Below are positions 1 to 7,445 of a DNA stretch of 27,868 nt, piece after piece; the first letter of the stretch is position 1, and every line of letters begins with the position of its first letter. Position numbers and translations under genes: made by a program. The notes under the pieces are model-generated. The model was not told the DNA's origin, did not search any database, and saw only the letters and a list, made by a program, of their open reading frames with translations. Origin of the DNA: a virus; IMG/VR virus record IMGVR_UViG_3300037584_005199, positions 1 through 27,868 of that record. The stretch is one strand, 5' to 3'.

Positions 1-29
1 GCGGTGAATTTAGCTTGCCTTAGTTGCAT
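1..29 (-). CDS. possible 5' end of a further leftward gene (cut by window edge)
   Basis: An ATG at 27-29 on the minus strand opens a frame that stays open to the window edge (MQLRQAKFT...). It lies 11 bases downstream of the radical SAM stop codon, in keeping with the tight packing here. I see no clear Shine-Dalgarno sequence, and nine residues cannot be identified. If real, it would be the next member of the base-modification operon. Confidence 0.3.
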
Positions 30-40
30 ACCAAAAACAA

Positions 41-1057
41 CTAAGAACTGGTCTCCGAGCTATTTTTAAAGTCGTAATGTTTCTTGACTAACTGTGTATA
101 TGGTTCTCCTTGCACTGCTTCTTTAACTAAATGATCTATAAACATATCTGGCTCCATAAGCACGGCTCTACCCATACGGTCAGGTAACAACCCATTACGG
201 AGAGTTACATTATCACAGCCATTACACACACCAAAATCACGCTGTCCGTGATACAGTTTTGTACGAGCGGCGTAGAAAGCATTGTTTTGCCAAAGATCTG
301 TGATGTTTTCTTTTAAGATATTCCCACACTTATATACTCCTGCCCAATCATTACAGCACAAAGCAACATTACCGTCCCACCGTAAACTAAGTTCCCTGAA
401 AGGTTTGGCACATCGTTTGCCCTGCTGTGTGTGATTTAATGGAAAAGCAGACCCTGCATGATTACTAACAAGCGAATGCGTACCATCAGTAGCCAAAGTC
501 AAATCCATTCCAACGACAATATCTTTTTCTTTTGCTTTCCTACGTCTATGAGGGTTACCCCTTTTGTCTTGTGGATATTGGTAGACGGGATACGGACCTT
601 CGTAACGTTCCTGAATCTTATCTACTATTTTAATACGGTCATAGTTGTCTAGAAACAATACGTTCACACCTGCTTCCATAAGTTTATTAACTTTTGCTGT
701 AATATCCCCAAGTAGACCGCCACCATTACTTGTCATCATGATAGATGTTTTTGGTAATGTTTTACGGAAAATAGATATGATGCCACAATAATCAGGGTGC
801 ATAGTTGGTTCACCATGCATGGCGAACTCTAAACGTGGGTTCCAATATTCGTTTACCATAGCCTGCTTTATTTGATCAGCTATGGTTTGTGCAAGTTCTG
901 CTGTAAGTATTTTATAAGGAGATGATGCTCTACCGTGAATGTTTTTTGGACCGTCAGCTTTGTTATCACGTATAGCTTGTATACCACAAAACGAACAGGC
1001 GAGGTTGCACCCTTCAACTAATTCAATTTGTATGGCGTTTGGTGCATCCTGCTTCAT
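41..1057 (-). CDS. radical SAM enzyme with SPASM-like C-terminal cysteine cluster
   Basis: 338 aa. The radical SAM [4Fe-4S]/SAM-binding motif CX3CX2C is at residues 17, 21 and 24 (GCNLACSFC), followed by a GEP motif at 82-84 (HGEPTMHP) typical of the fold. The C-terminal third has C216, C234, C235, C244, C278 and C281, spaced as in SPASM domains that bind auxiliary Fe-S clusters. The family makes a 5'-deoxyadenosyl radical to attack an unactivated carbon of the substrate. The substrate is not visible in the sequence. Because the two genes just upstream look like DNA base-modifying enzymes, a base or base adduct in phage DNA is the best guess; a peptide or nucleotide precursor is the alternative. 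The start is supported by a strong GGAGGA site lying inside the end of the glycosyltransferase gene, with which it overlaps by 35 bases. Confidence 0.88.
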   Translation of the reverse strand: MKQDAPNAIQIELVEGCNLACSFCGIQAIRDNKADGPKNIHGRASSPYKILTAELAQTIADQIKQAMVNEYWNPRLEFAMHGEPTMHPDYCGIISIFRKTLPKTSIMMTSNGGGLLGDITAKVNKLMEAGVNVLFLDNYDRIKIVDKIQERYEGPYPVYQYPQDKRGNPHRRRKAKEKDIVVGMDLTLATDGTHSLVSNHAGSAFPLNHTQQGKRCAKPFRELSLRWDGNVALCCNDWAGVYKCGNILKENITDLWQNNAFYAARTKLYHGQRDFGVCNGCDNVTLRNGLLPDRMGRAVLMEPDMFIDHLVKEAVQGEPYTQLVKKHYDFKNSSETSS

Positions 1058-1811
1058 AAGCTTTCCTCCATTGTACTCTTACATCATAGCGTTTTTTCAT
1101 ACCTTCCCAACCTGTTTTGGTTTCTTTTTCTACAACCTTAACAAAATCAGGATAATGAAAAGCTAATTCTTTAGAGGCGTGTTCTTGTAATTCAGGAGTG
1201 CGATAGGTACTGCACCCTCCTTTAGCTCCTGAACCACCACGTTGATCCCATGTCCAGTCTACTATTACAGCATTGGGTTTACCTCTTTCAAATAAACCCA
1301 ATGTCATAAAATAATCCTCCATAAGTTCCACATCAGTATACTTCAACCCTGTGTTGTAAATGTCAAAAGGTCGTAAACCATGCACAGCGTTCATACGCAT
1401 ACCATGCTTGACTTTATATGGGAAATGTTTATCGTTCATTTGGCGTGGGCTAACACCGACATGCACGTACTCATTAAGTAATTCGTCCATTCTATTGAAC
1501 AGCTCCGCTGTTTCTTGGCTTGTTACTTTTCTTAGGTTGGGTGCATCATCAGATGCCCGAGTATTAAAAATAAGATCATCGTCCAAAATAAGAATTTTAT
1601 CATAGTGTGCCTCCATAGCAAATTCTATTATAAACTGCCGAACACGATTTATGCCTGTTATCTCTCCACGGTCTATGACCTTACGCCCCATCAGTTCGTG
1701 TTGTTGTACTTCATGCTTGGGGCAGACAACAAAAGCATTCTCTTTTCCAATACTGTCTAGTGTGACTTGTTTATATACTCTGCCTTTTGTGGGAATAAAT
1801 ATGGGTATCAT
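1023..1811 (-). CDS. TET-associated-glycosyltransferase-like GT-A enzyme (putative DNA base glycosyltransferase)
   Basis: 262 aa. The N-terminus (IPIFIPTKGR, residues 2-11) and the LILDDDL motif (residues 74-80, DDD at 77-79) are those of a GT-A nucleotide-sugar transferase, the acidic triad being the metal/nucleotide-sugar site. An ED pair at 165-166 is a candidate for the catalytic acidic region. The conserved tail KGGCSTYR (198-205) and DVRVQWRKAY (243-252) matches what I recall of TAGT, the TET-associated glycosyltransferase family of phages. That family is predicted to put sugars on hydroxymethylated pyrimidines in DNA. No TET/JBP dioxygenase or pyrimidine hydroxymethylase is in the window, so the source of a hydroxyl acceptor is unseen. 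The gene starts one base after the upstream stop and overlaps the radical SAM gene. A general surface or nucleotide glycosyltransferase is the alternative. Confidence 0.75.
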   Translation of the reverse strand: MIPIFIPTKGRVYKQVTLDSIGKENAFVVCPKHEVQQHELMGRKVIDRGEITGINRVRQFIIEFAMEAHYDKILILDDDLIFNTRASDDAPNLRKVTSQETAELFNRMDELLNEYVHVGVSPRQMNDKHFPYKVKHGMRMNAVHGLRPFDIYNTGLKYTDVELMEDYFMTLGLFERGKPNAVIVDWTWDQRGGSGAKGGCSTYRTPELQEHASKELAFHYPDFVKVVEKETKTGWEGMKKRYDVRVQWRKAYEAGCTKRHTN

Positions 1812-1812
1812 T

Positions 1813-2817
1813 TTAAAATCCTAACTCTAAACGCTCAGGGTGTAACATACGTTCTGCCCCCTGCTTTTCAACTGTTGGTTTATAAAGACTGCGTGGTTTA
1901 CCCTGCCCCCATAAAACTCTTTCATATTTATCCCACTCGCACAAACTATGTTCAATACAACGCATATCTACCATAGATTGTAGCTCGTCACTCGCAAGCA
2001 CCCACCCATACGGAACTAACAAACCCTGTTGGGGGTCACGCATTTTTTGCAACAACTCAAACATTTGTTTGTTAGCTTCAGGCTGAGACATAGATTTATT
2101 TAAAATTGAGGCAGGAACACGGCTATTTTTAAGCCTGTTCAAACCACGTATTGCTCCAGGACCTGCGTTTGCCCAAGTGTATCTGTCGTTAGCAAATCGT
2201 AGTACAGGTGTATAGTTAAGATCTGTGACCACCTCATACGCCATAAATCCTCCACCACCAAACCCTTGATACTTTTTAAGTTCCTTATGTACTTCATACA
2301 AACTTTGACTTTCATGTGCAACTTTTCCTAAGTATAACCTAGCTGAATAAATAGGTCGTAGGAAGTGGTCTACCACCACCTCACCCTTTGGAAGTTTTAA
2401 GCCTTGATTGGTGATTACGTATGCTCCTGTGAAACACCTTTGTTTATCACGTAAGCGTTGTTCTATCAAGTCTTTTGTATACTGTGGTGACCAGTCTTTG
2501 CCTACCCACCCATGAGCATCAAAAAACTCTGATGTGCCAATCATGCGGAACAAACACGTATTGAATATAATATCGCCAAAGGGACTATTGTCGTGTGCTT
2601 TTGTCCACTTTCTAAACGCTACCGTTGTACGGTCATGCTCCCTAAAAGGGTTAGTAAACTTGTATGTTTCAAGGATAGGGTCATCAGTAAGTTTTTCAAA
2701 CCCACGTTGTTTCTTTTTATAAACACTGTGACGCTCAGCAATCCAGTAAGCAAATCTTTTAATTGGCTCTTGTGGAATACGTTCACGCCAGTTTCTAATA
2801 CGGTCATTTAATATCAT
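1813..2817 (-). CDS. 5-hmdU DNA kinase helical-domain / aGPT-PPlase-like DNA base-hypermodification protein
   Basis: 334 aa. The N-terminal block YKKKQRG...DDPILETYKFTNPFRE.DRTT (residues 33-65), the glycine run with the following acidic/YTP segment (GFGGGGFMAYEVVTDLNYTP, 185-204), AGPGAIRGLNRL (218-229) and IEHSLCEWDKYER (288-300) are what I recognise from the HMUDK helical domain, first described as alpha-glutamyl/putrescinyl-thymine pyrophosphorylase. That family is linked to a DNA-glycosylase-like fold and to thymine hypermodification in phages such as SP10, phiW-14, M6 and ViI. I see no Walker A P-loop (GxxxxGK[ST]) anywhere, so the kinase half present in the characterised two-domain enzymes is absent here. 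The start is supported by AAAGGTGG four bases upstream of ATG. It heads the three-gene cassette with the glycosyltransferase and radical SAM genes. Confidence 0.72.
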   Translation of the reverse strand: MILNDRIRNWRERIPQEPIKRFAYWIAERHSVYKKKQRGFEKLTDDPILETYKFTNPFREHDRTTVAFRKWTKAHDNSPFGDIIFNTCLFRMIGTSEFFDAHGWVGKDWSPQYTKDLIEQRLRDKQRCFTGAYVITNQGLKLPKGEVVVDHFLRPIYSARLYLGKVAHESQSLYEVHKELKKYQGFGGGGFMAYEVVTDLNYTPVLRFANDRYTWANAGPGAIRGLNRLKNSRVPASILNKSMSQPEANKQMFELLQKMRDPQQGLLVPYGWVLASDELQSMVDMRCIEHSLCEWDKYERVLWGQGKPRSLYKPTVEKQGAERMLHPERLELGF

Positions 2818-2820
2818 AAT

Positions 2821-2845
2821 ACCACCTTTCTATATGGTGGGGTGG
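2821..2845 (-). promoter_or_regulatory. ribosome-binding site that can pair with upstream CCACC
   Basis: On the minus strand the Shine-Dalgarno sequence AAAGGTGG before the 334-aa gene can pair with CCACC about nine bases upstream (plus-strand halves at 2822-2826 and 2836-2840). A second CCACC complement lies at 2841-2845. Such pairing could damp translation of the base-modification cassette. The stem is only five base pairs, so this is tentative. Confidence 0.25.
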
Positions 2846-2906
2846 ATAAGCACTTGCACTACAAGCAGAGCTAACGCACATTGACTTACACCCCAAAAAC
2901 ACTATA

Positions 2907-2934
2907 GCCCCTTGCCTTTTCACAGGCAAGGGGC
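2907..2934 (-). terminator. strong hairpin just after the DUF932 gene
   Basis: An 11-bp perfect stem GCCCCTTGCCT / AGGCAAGGGGC closes a 6-base loop, beginning 6 bases past the stop codon of the DUF932 gene. On the minus strand a run of five T follows only after about seven further bases, so it is not a textbook intrinsic terminator. It could attenuate transcription into the base-modification cassette or protect the upstream mRNA 3' end. It is the strongest simple hairpin I found in the window. Confidence 0.5.
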
Positions 2935-2940
2935 AAAAGC

Positions 2941-3972
2941 TCAAGATGCCTCGGCATACTCCATAACTTTGTCAAGTGCCTTACGCTTGGTATTTGCACC
3001 CGAACCAAACCACGCAGAGGTTAGCCGTAAGTCATTAGTCTTAGACTTTTTCTGGTGATCCATAACATAAGTAACACCGTTAAGGACACCCCACCACGAA
3101 CCTTTGGCTGAAGCTAAGTCAGCTCCTGGTGATTCTTCAATAGCCTCACGCACAGCCATACTGGTTTTAGTAAACTCCTCGTGTAACGGAGGTAACACCT
3201 GTTCCATAACTTTGCCACGCTCCTTGAGCACATTAGGCTGGAACATCTCTGCTATGAAGTTGTCTACTTGGTCTTGCTTGGCACGCTTTTTTGCCAAGAA
3301 CTCTGACTTTTGCTGGAACAACTCCATTTGTGTACCACTGATACCAAGTGCTTCCTCAGCGGCAGTCATAATGTCATCATCAAACATTTGTAAGTGTAAC
3401 ATACGGAACTTACCAGTCATGCCGTCTTGGTTGAGGGCAAGGGTAATTGTATTGTTACAGACAACACGGATAGGCGTAAACATAATAGTCATAGCCGTGC
3501 CTACCTTGTGACTGTTAGCCATAAGCAAGTAACCCTCAATTTCGTCGCCACCTGCTAACTTGAAGCCCTTTTTAATTTTAGCCAGACCCCATACACGCTC
3601 ACCGTCACTAAGACTGCCTGCCGTATCCATAGCCATTTGACCTGCGTCAGTAAACTTTTTAAAGAACGACATAGTCTCATGGTTTTGGAATGGCGTAAAA
3701 GCCTCACCACAATGCGATAACACTTTGTTATCTGTATCACGTACAACCATATATTGACCGTCGGCTGTAAGTAATTTAGCTTCACCACGTGGATCGTTGA
3801 GATCCCATACGTCTGGCTTACTAGCATAATAGACAGGACGTTTGCTAACTGTCCAATCGAGTCCTGCGGCTTTTAACATTTCCTCAGGAGTGAGGTTGCC
3901 CTCAACTTTATTACCTAGCCCATGCCAAGGGACTTCCCCTGCATAAGCCATAGTTTCTACCATATGTGCCAT
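2941..3972 (-). CDS. DUF932 / phage-plasmid-like protein (TIGR03299 type)
   Basis: 343 aa, close to the usual length of the family. The N-terminal MAHMVETMAYAGEVPWHGLG with the following EEMLKAAGLDWTVSKRPVYY segment is the hallmark of the DUF932 proteins found in phages and plasmids. FTPIRVVCNNTITLAL in the middle and DLRLTSAWFGSGANTKRKAL near the end also fit. The biochemical role of the family is not established. It is often near replication or recombination genes, as here, downstream of the helicase-primase block. A good ribosome-binding site (AGAGAGGTTA) precedes the ATG. The strong hairpin at 2907-2934 follows the stop codon, so this gene may end one transcription unit. Confidence 0.85.
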   Translation of the reverse strand: MAHMVETMAYAGEVPWHGLGNKVEGNLTPEEMLKAAGLDWTVSKRPVYYASKPDVWDLNDPRGEAKLLTADGQYMVVRDTDNKVLSHCGEAFTPFQNHETMSFFKKFTDAGQMAMDTAGSLSDGERVWGLAKIKKGFKLAGGDEIEGYLLMANSHKVGTAMTIMFTPIRVVCNNTITLALNQDGMTGKFRMLHLQMFDDDIMTAAEEALGISGTQMELFQQKSEFLAKKRAKQDQVDNFIAEMFQPNVLKERGKVMEQVLPPLHEEFTKTSMAVREAIEESPGADLASAKGSWWGVLNGVTYVMDHQKKSKTNDLRLTSAWFGSGANTKRKALDKVMEYAEAS

Positions 3973-3992
3973 ATTAACCTCTCTTTCTATAG

Positions 3993-4319
3993 TTAAGCAC
4001 TTTCAAGATCCTCTACCGTAAGGGTAGGTATCTTTTTGTAATCTGCTACGCTAACCGTTAGCATAACAGGACTAAGGTCGTGGGTAATATTACCCTCTGG
4101 ATCCACATATACTGCACCTGCTACGACCTGTATCCTTACTAAGTTACCCTGCACCAATCCAGACGTTACAGGGTACTGTGTAACTGTGCCGTCATTGTTG
4201 TGTTCAGGTAACTGTTCAACAAACTTACGTTGTAGAGTATGTGGGTACTCGTTACTGATTGCCTCATTATTAAGCTTTTTTAACAAGCTCTTTGTTAAAC
4301 ACTGCATTTGCTCTGACAT
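3993..4319 (-). CDS. hypothetical protein, 108 aa
   Basis: I do not recognise this protein. The first third is charged and helical-looking (MSEQMQCLTKSLLKKLNNEA). The rest looks beta-rich, alternating hydrophobic stretches (GNLVRIQVVAGAVYVDPEG, PVMLTVSVADYKK), and could be a small OB- or barrel-like domain, but that is only an impression. It sits 20 bases upstream of DUF932 on the same strand, with AAAGG before the ATG, and has its own 100-bp upstream gap containing a promoter-like element. The spacing suggests that it and DUF932 form a two-gene unit. No signal peptide or membrane segment is seen. Confidence 0.72.
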   Translation of the reverse strand: MSEQMQCLTKSLLKKLNNEAISNEYPHTLQRKFVEQLPEHNNDGTVTQYPVTSGLVQGNLVRIQVVAGAVYVDPEGNITHDLSPVMLTVSVADYKKIPTLTVEDLESA

Positions 4320-4357
4320 AACTTACCTTTCTATGTAGTTGTTTAATTAATATACTA

Positions 4358-4369
4358 TATATACAGGGG
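4358..4369 (-). promoter_or_regulatory. candidate leftward promoter element (CCCCTGTATATA)
   Basis: In the 100-bp gap 4320-4419, the minus strand reads CCCCTGTATATA about 39 bases upstream of the 108-aa gene start. An 11/12 identical element (CCCCTATATATA) sits 43 bases upstream of the first gene of the replication operon at 9177-9188. Matching sequence and placement suggest a shared phage promoter element. No convincing -35 box is seen. The rest of the gap holds nothing I can identify. Confidence 0.4.
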
Positions 4370-4419
4370 CTACGTTTGGATTAGTACCCTTTTTTACTCT
4401 CACGATGCGTTTTGATGTT

Positions 4420-5937
4420 CTATGCTAGCTGATAGCCCCGACTAAACATTGGATGTATCAGGTGCAGGTTACGGAGTGCTCGTGTCAAACCCACATAAAA
4501 CACACGAGCTTCATCATAATGTTCGTTTTCAAACTTACGCCACATTGAATATGAGCGACGCATAGTATCTGTAAGCATCATAACATTGGTAGCCTGAGCT
4601 CCCTTTGCTGAGTGAATCGTTGAGATTCTGATCCGTGGGTCATCAGTAAGTGATTCGCCTTTACGCAAACACGCTTTGATATATATTCTATCTCTATCAG
4701 CAATTTTACCAAGACCTTCGTCCCAAGGCAGGCTATGTAATAACCCATGGAAGTCTTGTAAATCTTGTAGGGTGTATGTTTGGTCAGGCTGACCTTTGGA
4801 AAATGTTTTGTGTCCATATTCAACCTGCGTGCCAAGAAGCATTTGTCCGTAGACTATCTTTACTTGTTCATATGTAAGGCGAGCTCCATTGCGTAAGTTT
4901 TCCCATAATCGCACAGCTTCTAATACTTTATGGTCAATTGACTTACTGCCGTTATAGATATACAAGTGACCCCTACGCCTCACCTCTTCTTCTATTTGTT
5001 GAGCTCCACGAGTGGTTCTGCTGAGTAATAGCCAATCTCCATCTGATAAATCCACTTCAGCTGAGTGTCTATGCCAAAATACGCAACCTTGTTCTTCACG
5101 AGGTACAAACTCCTTTGGTCTTCTGCCCACCACCTTACGAATTACATTCTGGCTTAAAATATGATGGCTGGAAGGTATCCTATAACTTTTATTCAGCACC
5201 GTAACCTCACCTTTTAAACCTATAAAATGGTCTACATCAGCCCCTGCATAACGGAAGATAGCTTGGTCATCATCACCTGCTATGTATGTTTCTTTTGCAT
5301 TCTGTTGTAACAGTTCTACCATACGCCATTGGAGCGGTGATAAATCCTGTGCTTCATCTATAAACACCACCTCTAGTCTAGGTGCGAGTTGCCTATCACA
5401 AAACTGTTCAAGCATATCGGTATAATCAAATAGTTCGTGGTGGTCTTTCCATGCTCGTAACCCCCTGCTTACATAATCCACTCTTGCCCAATCTGTTTTA
5501 AGTGGCACAGTGGAAGCATTATAAACAGAACGCAGTTCTTGTTTTTGTATTCGTGCGATATTTATTATTTCCAAAAACTTATCACCATAACCAAAGTCTT
5601 TATACGGACCTTGTTCCATTACCTGTTGACTACCAAAGAACTTACCTATCTTTAACCATTCACCTATTTCGGCATACTTTTCAGCTGACATTATCTGTGA
5701 GGTAGTAATACCAATCTGCATAAAGGCTAGGCTATGAAGTGTTCTAAAAAAGGGTAAATCACGCTTAGTCAACTTAAACTTTTTGTATGCTCTATCAACA
5801 GCTTCATGGGCGGCTCTTCGTGTAAAAGCAAAATACCCGATTCTATCTGGTGACACACCCTTTTCCAAGTATTGCTCAATCAAGTTAAGCAGGGTAGTGG
5901 TTTTGCCAGTTCCAGGAGGACCGAGTATTATCTTCAT
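4420..5937 (-). CDS. UvrD/Rep-like superfamily 1A DNA helicase
   Basis: 505 aa. All SF1A motifs are readable in order: Walker A GPPGTGKTT (6-14), FAFTRRAAHEA (motif Ia, 37-47), TLHSLAF (66-72), Walker B DEAQD (194-198), GDDDQAIF (221-228, motif III), SYRIP (251-255, motif IV), ISTIHSAKGAQAT (438-450, motif V) and YVGLTRA (481-487, motif VI). It should be an ATP-driven 3'-5' DNA translocase/helicase. It is shorter than cellular UvrD or Rep, as phage versions often are. The ATG overlaps the primase stop codon by one base (TAATG), so it is translationally coupled to the primase. Together with the SSB-like protein this suggests that it works at the phage replication fork or in recombination. Confidence 0.92.
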   Translation of the reverse strand: MKIILGPPGTGKTTTLLNLIEQYLEKGVSPDRIGYFAFTRRAAHEAVDRAYKKFKLTKRDLPFFRTLHSLAFMQIGITTSQIMSAEKYAEIGEWLKIGKFFGSQQVMEQGPYKDFGYGDKFLEIINIARIQKQELRSVYNASTVPLKTDWARVDYVSRGLRAWKDHHELFDYTDMLEQFCDRQLAPRLEVVFIDEAQDLSPLQWRMVELLQQNAKETYIAGDDDQAIFRYAGADVDHFIGLKGEVTVLNKSYRIPSSHHILSQNVIRKVVGRRPKEFVPREEQGCVFWHRHSAEVDLSDGDWLLLSRTTRGAQQIEEEVRRRGHLYIYNGSKSIDHKVLEAVRLWENLRNGARLTYEQVKIVYGQMLLGTQVEYGHKTFSKGQPDQTYTLQDLQDFHGLLHSLPWDEGLGKIADRDRIYIKACLRKGESLTDDPRIRISTIHSAKGAQATNVMMLTDTMRRSYSMWRKFENEHYDEARVFYVGLTRALRNLHLIHPMFSRGYQLA

Positions 5938-7445
5938 TATATTATATCACTATCCTTAGGTAACTCAGGTAAGTCCAGTGTTTCTTCGCTTATGAAAAAG
6001 TCTTGTGGTAATGACCATACATGTATCCCTTTGCCCTTCACTCTCCAAAACATTTTTTCTGCCTCTATATTCTGTAACCTTAGAGTAATTTTATTAGACG
6101 AATAGTGGTTAAAGTCATTTACAGATAAGTGTTTCTTTACATCTTTTATCTGAAAATAAACTCTACCATCTACCCATACTGCGACACCCTGCAGAATATC
6201 CTCCCTGTCTGCTCCTTTTGCACGTTCGCTACAAAAAGAGTGGAGTAAATCTACAAACTCACCTTTTATAGTAGCATCAGGTGGCACTTCTACAATCGTT
6301 AAATTATCTAACAATAGCTGAATTTTAGTTTGCCATGCTCTTTGGTTAATGGTTACAGGGAGTTTATTGATTTGTGACACACAATCTTTTTGAAATCGTG
6401 TTTGGCTAATCAACCCATCGGTGCTTACTTCAATGCGTTGCCCATCAACATCAAGTATCCATATAGGTGGGTCACCATCTATTTTAGTAAGACTAGACAT
6501 TTGGTTTTGCACTCCTGCAGGACCAACACCATGCTTACGAGTAAGACACACATCTTTATTACAAAAAGGTTTGATAGGTTGGTCATCACACTTATAATGG
6601 TATTCTTTACGTTGTAGCTGTTTAATCACAGCACCTACCTCGTTATGCCCTAATGGTGGCTGTAGATAATCCACATTGTACCTTTGCACTAGACCTTCCC
6701 AGTTATCAGGGTCAAACAATCGAGCATACACACCCAGATTAAACAAAGCATTATTACGTGACCCTTCACTAAACCCTTGTTGGCACAGTTCGTTTAAACA
6801 AGGGGGACCGTCCTTGAGTGTAAGCTCTGGTTCTGATACACGATATTGCTCAAAGTCATTTGGTTTTATCCTCCACTTTTCTGCCTTAGTTACAAACTCT
6901 TCAGGTGACATAAGCTCACCCTTAAAATCATAAACAGAGCGAGTGCTTAACTCGCCCTTAAAATACGGCATATTCATAGCACTACCTGTATCACCCCTGT
7001 CCACTAATATAGTAGCCTGCTTTGGAAATATTTCACCATCAGCATGACCTAGTGAAGAAGCTAACTCAGCAAGTTTACTTTTTACAGTTGAGGCTTGTAT
7101 ACGCCCCTTAAAGAAAAAATAAACATGAGCTCCACCCGATTTACTGCGTGCCACCCACCCTAATACCTTTGCTTCTTTTAGCTTTTTTACTAAGGCTTGG
7201 TGGTCAACACTGTAATTATCAATATCAATGGCTCCCCAAGAGGCTGTGTTATCATCGCATATAGGAATAATACGTATACCCTTTTCACCATCTAGGTGCT
7301 TTTGCCACAAGTCAGCATTGGGTGGTGTTTTGATTACGGTATACACACCGTTTTTCTTGACACCACCGTTTGCATCATCAGGCAAAAACATACCGTGAGC
7401 TCGCTCGTTACCTGCGAACAGTTTAAAAAACTTTTCCGCAAGCAT
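5937..7445 (-). CDS. archaeo-eukaryotic-type primase (AEP superfamily, TOTE-like) with C-terminal zinc/PriCT-like region
   Basis: 502 aa. The catalytic DxD is seen as GAIDID (71-76), followed by SKSGGAHVYFF (101-111; the sGGxH element) and EIFPKQ (138-143), in the order expected of an AEP catalytic core. This type resembles the AEP domain named after TOTE conflict systems. A helical PriCT-like stretch (PCLNEL..QGFSEGSRNNALF, about 215-235) and a cysteine region (C286, C295, C300 in CDDQPIKPFCNKDVCLTRKHGVG) follow, plausibly binding zinc. The last 170 residues are unassigned. It should make primers and perhaps extend them for phage replication. It is coupled by TAATG overlaps to both the SSB-like gene before it and the helicase after it. 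Confidence 0.85.
   Translation of the reverse strand: MLAEKFFKLFAGNERAHGMFLPDDANGGVKKNGVYTVIKTPPNADLWQKHLDGEKGIRIIPICDDNTASWGAIDIDNYSVDHQALVKKLKEAKVLGWVARSKSGGAHVYFFFKGRIQASTVKSKLAELASSLGHADGEIFPKQATILVDRGDTGSAMNMPYFKGELSTRSVYDFKGELMSPEEFVTKAEKWRIKPNDFEQYRVSEPELTLKDGPPCLNELCQQGFSEGSRNNALFNLGVYARLFDPDNWEGLVQRYNVDYLQPPLGHNEVGAVIKQLQRKEYHYKCDDQPIKPFCNKDVCLTRKHGVGPAGVQNQMSSLTKIDGDPPIWILDVDGQRIEVSTDGLISQTRFQKDCVSQINKLPVTINQRAWQTKIQLLLDNLTIVEVPPDATIKGEFVDLLHSFCSERAKGADREDILQGVAVWVDGRVYFQIKDVKKHLSVNDFNHYSSNKITLRLQNIEAEKMFWRVKGKGIHVWSLPQDFFISEETLDLPELPKDSDII

Noticed and set aside
1883-1918. GQGKP in the 334-aa protein as a possible P-loop
   Set aside because: It is not a Walker A (lacks GxxxxGK[ST] spacing), lies near the C-terminus, and has no matching Walker B.
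2818-2940. tRNA or other structured RNA gene in the gap
   Set aside because: There is no acceptor/T-arm pattern or GTTCRA-type loop; the only structure is the simple hairpin.
3104-3511. Plus-strand open frame of 135 codons inside the DUF932 gene
   Set aside because: It is a Ser/Cys/Asn-rich antisense shadow; the minus-strand frame is a clear DUF932 protein.
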